Source of the DNA: Oscillospiraceae bacterium
GTDB lineage: Bacteria; Bacillota; Clostridia; Saccharofermentanales; Saccharofermentanaceae
Length of the DNA stretch: 38,507 bases
NCBI GenBank assembly: GCA_902775565.1
Contig: CACYMP010000005.1
Coordinates: 81,911-120,417 of the forward strand
Direction of reading: 5' to 3'
The translations under genes were made by a program, and so were the position numbers. This document shows positions 34,492 through 38,507 of the stretch, piece after piece. How positions within the stretch are numbered: position 1 is the first letter of the stretch; every line of letters starts with the position of its first letter. The notes under the pieces were generated by a model. That model was not told the origin of the DNA. It worked only from the letters and a program-made list of their open reading frames with translations, and ran no database searches.

Positions 34492-35157
34492 ATGCCTAAC
34501 ATCCTTATAGCAGATGACGAGAAAGAGATCATAAGACTTCTTAAGATCTATCTGAACGACTATAACGTGCTTGAGGCAAATGACGGACAGCAGGCCCTCG
34601 CGATCCTTAATTCACAGCAGGTTGACCTGGCAATAATCGATATCATGATGCCCAGGGTCGACGGATACCAGGTAATTACCAAGATCCGCGAAAAGAGCAG
34701 TTACATTCCGGTGATAATAATCTCCGCGAAAGTAACTCTCTCTGACCGGATCTTAGGCATGGATATAGGTGCCGATGATTATATAACCAAGCCCTTTGAA
34801 CCGCTTGAGGTTCAGGCGAAGGTCAGGGCGCAGCTCAGAAGACAGTCTGCATCAGCTCCATCTTCCAAAAACGAGACAATTACAGTCGGAGATGTTACCT
34901 TAAGCATTTCCGAATGTACGGTCACCAAAGACGGAAAGACTGAGTCACTTACGAAGAACGAATTCAAGGTCCTGGAACTCTTAATGGGCAACCCGCGGAG
35001 AGTCTTTACCAAAGAGCAGATCTACGAATCCGCCTGGTACGATTCCGACAGTGTTGACGATAACACCATAAGGGTCATTATAAGCCGGTTAAGAGACAAA
35101 GTCGGAGCAGAACACATCAAGACGATAAGAGGTCTGGGCTACCGTTATGAAGAATAA
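34492..35157 (+). CDS. OmpR/PhoB family response regulator
   Basis: 221 aa. Receiver domain 1-115 with acidic pair D8-D9, phospho-acceptor D50 (IIDIMMPRVDG) and the conserved lysine in ITKPFEP. The C-terminal winged helix (about 130-220) has NEFKVLELLMGNPRRVFTKEQIYESAW and DNTIRVIISRLRDKV. It overlaps the histidine kinase gene by 11 bp, so they are a pair. Its likely target is the phased repeat upstream of the ABC genes (32713-32763). Confidence 0.96.
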   Translation: MPNILIADDEKEIIRLLKIYLNDYNVLEANDGQQALAILNSQQVDLAIIDIMMPRVDGYQVITKIREKSSYIPVIIISAKVTLSDRILGMDIGADDYITKPFEPLEVQAKVRAQLRRQSASAPSSKNETITVGDVTLSISECTVTKDGKTESLTKNEFKVLELLMGNPRRVFTKEQIYESAWYDSDSVDDNTIRVIISRLRDKVGAEHIKTIRGLGYRYEE

Positions 35158-36082
35158 AACGGGAATGGCAAAACTCAGAAAAAAGATAGTGATCACTTTC
35201 ATCCTGATCACTTTTGTATGCGGTATCGTCAACGAGATCCTCGACATTATCTTATCAAAGCTCGAAGGTGTGGTTACAAATGATGGTGGCTTGTTCCTTG
35301 TAGTCTTGAATGCCGCGATCTTATTGAATCTGCTTACGTATGTCGTGAGCGGGCTCATCTTCTATCTCGTCGTAAGAAAGGCGATCCGGAAGGAGAGCGA
35401 GCGGCAGGTAAAAGAAAACAATCTGATGTATGCAGCTGTCGCGCACGATCTCAAGACTCCGCTTACTTCGATCAGTGGTTTTGCAAAAGCTCTTGAAGAA
35501 GATAAGGTTCCCGAAGAAGAGAAGAAAGAGATACTGGGTATAATCGCGAAAAAGAGCGAGCGGATGAATGAGCTCGTCGATCTTCTTTTTGAATATTCAC
35601 AGCTCGGAACATCTGAATATAAGCCTGATCTTTCCGATCTTGACATGGCAGAACTACTGCGCGGGATAATCGCAGAGAATTACAGTGATCTTGAAGATCA
35701 CAAGATAGACGTGGATGTGCATATTCCCGATACACCTGTCACCGTGAATGCTGACAAAAGAGACATCACAAGAGCTTTATCAAATCTTGTCATCAATACT
35801 TACAAGCATAATCCTGACGGCATTTCGCTTTACGTGCATCTGGAGCGCACGGGCGATAAATGCGTTATCACGATTGCCGATACGGGAAATGAGATTCCGC
35901 AGGGTATGTCAGTTTTCGAGCCTTTTGTAACTGAGAATTCCGCGAGGTCGACAGGTGGCGGAACAGGGCTCGGTCTTGCGATCACCAAGAGAGTGATCGA
36001 ACGTCACGGCGGAACGATCTCGATCGACAGCAAGTACCCGGGTTATACGAAGGCATTTATCGTCAAGCTCAAGTGCAAGTGA
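35147..36082 (+). CDS. Sensor histidine kinase
   Basis: 311 aa. Two membrane helices (about 14-34 and 50-78) enclose a very short outside loop of about 15 residues, the intramembrane-sensing plan in which the kinase usually gets its signal from a transporter, here probably the ABC genes just upstream. The phospho-acceptor is H100 in VAHDLKTPLTSISG. The ATPase has the N box NLVINTYKHNPDG, G1 ITIADTGNEIP and G2 GGGTGLGLAITKR. Confidence 0.95.
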   Translation: MKNKTGMAKLRKKIVITFILITFVCGIVNEILDIILSKLEGVVTNDGGLFLVVLNAAILLNLLTYVVSGLIFYLVVRKAIRKESERQVKENNLMYAAVAHDLKTPLTSISGFAKALEEDKVPEEEKKEILGIIAKKSERMNELVDLLFEYSQLGTSEYKPDLSDLDMAELLRGIIAENYSDLEDHKIDVDVHIPDTPVTVNADKRDITRALSNLVINTYKHNPDGISLYVHLERTGDKCVITIADTGNEIPQGMSVFEPFVTENSARSTGGGTGLGLAITKRVIERHGGTISIDSKYPGYTKAFIVKLKCK

Positions 36083-36143
36083 ATGCTTTAACGGATATAA
36101 AGTGTATAATTAATTTGATTTTTGCCGGAAAGGAGATCGGAAT

Positions 36144-36314
36144 ATGGCTTATGAGATAACCGGAAAATGTAACGGATGCGGAAAATGCGAGTTTACATGC
36201 TCGATGGATGCGATCAGACGAAGCTGGGGCTCTTACAGGATCGATCCCGATCTCTGCGATTCCTGCGGGGCATGTACTTCGGTCTGCCCGGTCAGGGCGA
36301 TCCGGCCGGATTGA
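36144..36314 (+). CDS. Small 2[4Fe-4S] ferredoxin, 56 aa
   Basis: 56 aa, an electron carrier. Two cluster motifs: C9-x2-C12-x2-C15-x3-C19 and C38-x2-C41-x2-C44-x3-C48-P, the classic clostridial 2[4Fe-4S] layout. The spacing between the two sets is shorter than in some ferredoxins but normal. AGGAG lies ten bases before the ATG, and TATAAT (36105-36110) suggests an own promoter. The next gene follows after 22 bp. Confidence 0.93.
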   Translation: MAYEITGKCNGCGKCEFTCSMDAIRRSWGSYRIDPDLCDSCGACTSVCPVRAIRPD

Positions 36315-36336
36315 TTCATTTATTGGAGGGTAAATT

Positions 36337-36711
36337 ATGTTTTTGGCAGTGTTCTACGGACTTATCACTTTCTGCGGGTTCTATCTTATCATCAAGTGCC
36401 TTATCTCACGCAAAAGAGGTATTCATCTTGAAGGACGTTTAGTCGGTTTTCAGGATGAGAGGGGAACCCAGTATCCCGTGTTCAACTTTACTTATGAAGG
36501 CGAAGAACTCACGCTCCCGGGCGGAGTTCCTGCAGATCCCAAGAAGTTCAAGTATGAAGAGGGCGAGGCAGTTAAGATAATCTTCGATCCTAAAAACAGG
36601 AAATTTGTTGATCTCGAAGGTTCTGCAACCGAATATATCTACGGTATCGCAGCTATCGTTTTAGGCGGATTCCTTTTGTTCTACCAGCTTAAGAAATTGG
36701 GCCTTTTCTGA
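36337..36711 (+). CDS. DUF3592-like membrane protein, 124 aa
   Basis: 124 aa. One helix at each end (about 2-23 and 99-117) with a soluble beta-rich domain between them (GIHLEGRLVGFQDERGTQYPVFNFTYEGEEL, then VKIIFDPKNRKF), the layout I recognise from DUF3592 proteins, whose function is unknown. GGAGGG lies before the ATG. It probably shares a transcript with the ferredoxin and ends at the terminator at 36733. Confidence 0.75.
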   Translation: MFLAVFYGLITFCGFYLIIKCLISRKRGIHLEGRLVGFQDERGTQYPVFNFTYEGEELTLPGGVPADPKKFKYEEGEAVKIIFDPKNRKFVDLEGSATEYIYGIAAIVLGGFLLFYQLKKLGLF

Positions 36712-36732
36712 TACGTATAACGTGAAAAACAC

Positions 36733-36769
36733 AGAGCGCCGCTTCATTTAGAAGCGACGCTCTTTTTTT
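36733..36769. terminator. Intrinsic terminator, probably bidirectional
   Basis: AGAGCG-C-CGCTTC / GAAGCG-A-CGCTCT with a 5-nt loop and a run of seven Ts. It stands between the convergent DUF3592-like gene and pheA. Confidence 0.9.
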
Positions 36770-36792
36770 GTGCTGAATTACGATCGTCTATA

Positions 36793-37923
36793 TCAGATAT
36801 AAGTGCCGAGATATGTGAAATCGTTGGGCTCTGAGTCGAGCTGGCATAAGAGCTTTACGACTTCATCGGAGTAGACCGAAGCCTCAAAATCGAGATAGAA
36901 CATGAATTCGAAATCAGATCCCGCTATAGGGCGCGACTCGATCTTTGTGAGGTTAAGTCCAAGAGATGAGAACTTTGCAAGGGTATCCGCTAAAGCTCCG
37001 GGCTTGTGTCCCAGCGAGAGCATGATCGACGTCTTGGATGCCCCGGGATAGATCCTGAGATCCTTGGTAATGCAGATGAAACGGGTGTAATTGTGATCGG
37101 TATTCTGAATGTTGACAGGGATCGCGTCAAGTCCGTAGAGCTCTCTGCAGTCAGAAGAAGAAATAGCCGCAACGTCACTTCTTTCAGAGTCTGCGACCAT
37201 ATTTGCCGCGACTGCCGTATTCAGTACCACGTTGATCTTTATATCCGGATGTTCTTTCAAGAATTGGCTGCACTGGCCTATCGCCTGGTTGTGCGAGTAG
37301 ATCTCTTTTATGTCTTCGAGCTTTGTCCCCGGCTTAACCAGAAGCTGATGGTTTATCTTAAGCCTGTAGTCTCTGACAATATAGAATCTGTGGCCTGCCA
37401 TGAGATCGTAGACCTGGGTTACCGAACCGTATGAACTGTTCTCGATCGGGAGCATTCCGTATTCGCAAAGGCCGCTCTCGACCGCCTGGAATACACCGTC
37501 GAAAGTTTTGAAATACATGATGTTCGCATTGGCGAAGATCTTGTCTGTTGCTATCTGTGAGTATGCTCCTTCGATGCCCTGGCAAGCTATCATGCCTGAA
37601 GAAGGGAAGAGCTTCGGAGTCTCTTCGACAGCCTTTTTTATACGGTCAGCCAATTCTGTCTTTGTACCGTATTCGGAGGTCTTATAGGAATGACTCATGT
37701 TGAAGAGCGCCTGGAAAAGAACTCTTTCATAGCCGCTGATATCCTTGTAATCGTTTTCGAGACTGTTCAAAAAGCCTCTTTCATAACGTCTGCATTTGAG
37801 AGCGATCTCGGAATTCGGCAGGCCTTCATCAGCCCTGCGGCTCGCGTCCAAACGTTCCTCCACGAGCTTTGCTATCTCGCGGTCGATCTCTTCGATCCTT
37901 GCACTTGATTCCTTCTGTGTCAT
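36793..37923 (-). CDS. pheA: Bifunctional chorismate mutase/prephenate dehydratase (P-protein)
   Basis: 376 aa, converting chorismate to prephenate and then phenylpyruvate in phenylalanine synthesis. The chorismate mutase domain is about 1-90 (SSARIEEIDREIAKLVEERLDASRR), the prephenate dehydratase domain about 100-285 (GIEGAYSQIA, LPIENSSYGSV, and the catalytic TRF in NYTRFICI), and the ACT domain about 290-370 with the Phe-binding ESRP motif, so feedback inhibition by Phe is expected. The ATG at 37923 has GGAG six bases upstream and is preferred to the start 15 codons earlier, which lies inside the leader terminator. Transcription is probably controlled by the attenuator just upstream. Confidence 0.96.
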   Translation of the reverse strand: MTQKESSARIEEIDREIAKLVEERLDASRRADEGLPNSEIALKCRRYERGFLNSLENDYKDISGYERVLFQALFNMSHSYKTSEYGTKTELADRIKKAVEETPKLFPSSGMIACQGIEGAYSQIATDKIFANANIMYFKTFDGVFQAVESGLCEYGMLPIENSSYGSVTQVYDLMAGHRFYIVRDYRLKINHQLLVKPGTKLEDIKEIYSHNQAIGQCSQFLKEHPDIKINVVLNTAVAANMVADSERSDVAAISSSDCRELYGLDAIPVNIQNTDHNYTRFICITKDLRIYPGASKTSIMLSLGHKPGALADTLAKFSSLGLNLTKIESRPIAGSDFEFMFYLDFEASVYSDEVVKLLCQLDSEPNDFTYLGTYI

Positions 37924-37940
37924 GTTCTTCTCCTTTGCTG

Positions 37941-37977
37941 AAAACAAAAACCCCGCAGCTTGTCTCACTGCGGGGTT
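37941..37977 (-). terminator. Attenuator terminator in the pheA leader
   Basis: On the minus strand AACCCCGCAG / CTGCGGGGTT, a perfect 10-bp stem with a 9-nt loop, followed by TTTTTGTTTT. It lies between the leader peptide and the pheA start, so it must be bypassed for pheA expression. Its left arm can instead pair with TCACTGC just after the leader peptide (plus-strand 38011-38017). Confidence 0.9.
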
Positions 37978-38020
37978 AAAATCCTCTTTTAATCTCTTCT
38001 CGGTCTACAGGCAGTGAAAA

Positions 38021-38083
38021 CTATTCGCTCTTTGTGAGGGCAAAAAAAGTAAAGGCAAAGCTTGTAAACCAGAAATTTCTCAT
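38021..38083 (-). CDS. pheL: Phenylalanine leader peptide (pheL-like), 20 aa
   Basis: A 20-codon frame ending in TAG, with Phe at positions 4, 6, 9, 11, 13 and 14 and one Trp at 5. It lies directly downstream of a TATAAT and upstream of an intrinsic terminator and pheA. Known systems of this kind (E. coli pheL) stall ribosomes when charged tRNA-Phe is low and so let transcription continue. There is no Shine-Dalgarno: the ATG lies six bases behind the -10 box, so it is probably read from a leaderless transcript. The sequence is unlike E. coli pheL, so this is recognised by design, not by similarity. Confidence 0.82.
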   Translation of the reverse strand: MRNFWFTSFAFTFFALTKSE

Positions 38084-38089
38084 GAGCGG

Positions 38090-38117
38090 ATTATACTACA
38101 TTTTTCAGGTTAGTAAA
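38090..38117 (-). promoter_or_regulatory. pheA leader promoter
   Basis: On the minus strand TATAAT (38095-38090) with a fair TTTACT 16 bp upstream (38117-38112). Predicted +1 falls at or next to the leader-peptide ATG. Confidence 0.6.
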
Positions 38118-38216
38118 CAGCAACTTTGCCTCGGATTTCTGTTGTGTGAGACTAACCGTTATGTTACGCTTCCGAGACACTTTCGGGGCAAAGACCGAAT
38201 GAACATGGCAAAAAGG

Positions 38217-38222
38217 TATACT
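38217..38222 (+). promoter_or_regulatory. -10 box of the right-end lipoprotein gene
   Basis: TATACT, six bases before the ATG at 38229; the AAAGG before it overlaps the -10, so this too may be a leaderless start. Confidence 0.4.
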
Positions 38223-38228
38223 CTTTAC

Positions 38229-38507
38229 ATGATTTTTTTAAAAGAAGAAACATATAGACAGAAAAATAAAGCACGAATGGCAGTCAGAGTGCTGGCTGCG
38301 TTAGGTATTGCGGCGCTCTTATTCGCAGGATGCACTCCTGCGGGACAGGATAAAGAGCCGGAAGGAACATCTGTAACGTCTTCGGAGATTGTCGAAGAAA
38401 AGAGCAATTACGAAAAGTACGAGATCAAGCCTGTCAAGGTTGAAGACAACGTCATCAGTTACGGTCTTGGCCCTGTTGATGACAGTGAGATCTCGCAGTA
38501 CGCGGTT
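38229..38507 (+). CDS. Lipoprotein, 3' end cut by the window
   Basis: The first 93 codons are present and the frame is open at the window end. A charged N-terminus of about 16 residues is followed by the hydrophobic signal and the lipobox FAGC35, then a Glu/Ser-rich linker. No family can be named from the part present. The ATG at 38277 is an alternative start that would give a signal peptide of ordinary length (MAVRVLAALGIAALLFAGC), but it has no Shine-Dalgarno either. Confidence 0.75.
   Translation, partial: MIFLKEETYRQKNKARMAVRVLAALGIAALLFAGCTPAGQDKEPEGTSVTSSEIVEEKSNYEKYEIKPVKVEDNVISYGLGPVDDSEISQYAV

Noticed and set aside
36176..36442. An 88-codon plus-strand frame over the ferredoxin
   Set aside because: The other frame gives two perfect ferredoxin cluster motifs and a ribosome site; this one spans two genes.
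38011..38095. T-box riboswitch before pheA
   Set aside because: No T-box sequence or stem I elements are seen; the leader is too short and instead holds a Phe-rich peptide frame.

Overview
The window looks like a chromosomal segment of a gut- or rumen-type member of the Clostridia (Bacillota). This is inferred from AGGAGG-like ribosome sites, sigma-A promoters, lipoproteins with Gram-positive style lipoboxes, a SpoIIE-type phosphatase, GyrI-domain regulators and moderate GC. I see no rRNA, tRNA, CRISPR, prophage or transposase gene. Both window ends cut genes: a LacI-sensor/GGDEF protein on the left and a lipoprotein on the right.

Layout. 1-1130: end of a diguanylate cyclase. 1192-2767 (-): ECF sigma factor and membrane anti-sigma partner. 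2903-3746 (+): two small proteins of unknown function. 3761-5391 (-): two paralogous small lipoprotein-like peptides followed by a radical SAM/SPASM maturase, a likely peptide-modification cassette. 5569-7734 (+): iron alcohol dehydrogenase and Gfo/Idh/MocA oxidoreductase. 7810-9025 (+): a Lys-rich DUF6465-like protein and an Asn-rich membrane protein. 9072-12977 (-): membrane GGDEF protein, small membrane protein, mnmA, and an AraC/GyrI regulator. 13059-18807 (-): a compact seven-gene run (HAD phosphatase, glycerol-1-phosphate dehydrogenase family, CPA2 antiporter, SseB-like, two GNATs, GH29 fucosidase), preceded by an esterase (18850-19725). 19813-22750 (+): GNATs, an unknown protein, a MerR/GyrI regulator with a recognisable operator, and a membrane protein. 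22834-25901 (+): lipoprotein and a LytS-sensor/SpoIIE phosphatase. 25902-27497 (-): MutS-like ATPase, divergent from an AraC regulator. 28393-30835 (+): ABC exporter pair. 31407-32609 (+): lysine/alanine-repeat lipoprotein. 32817-36082 (+): ABC transporter plus two-component system. 36144-36711 (+): 56-aa ferredoxin and DUF3592-like protein. 36793-38083 (-): pheA with a Phe-rich leader peptide and attenuator.

The strongest unexpected signals are: the twin-precursor radical SAM cassette; a complete phenylalanine attenuation system in front of pheA; three successive 51-bp inverted-repeat modules built from KTCTATGT octamers in the 571-bp gap at 30836-31406; the Lys/Ala-repeat lipoprotein next to them; and helically phased direct repeats upstream of the ABC/two-component locus. 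Several starts lie 6-7 nt behind a -10 box, which suggests leaderless transcripts.
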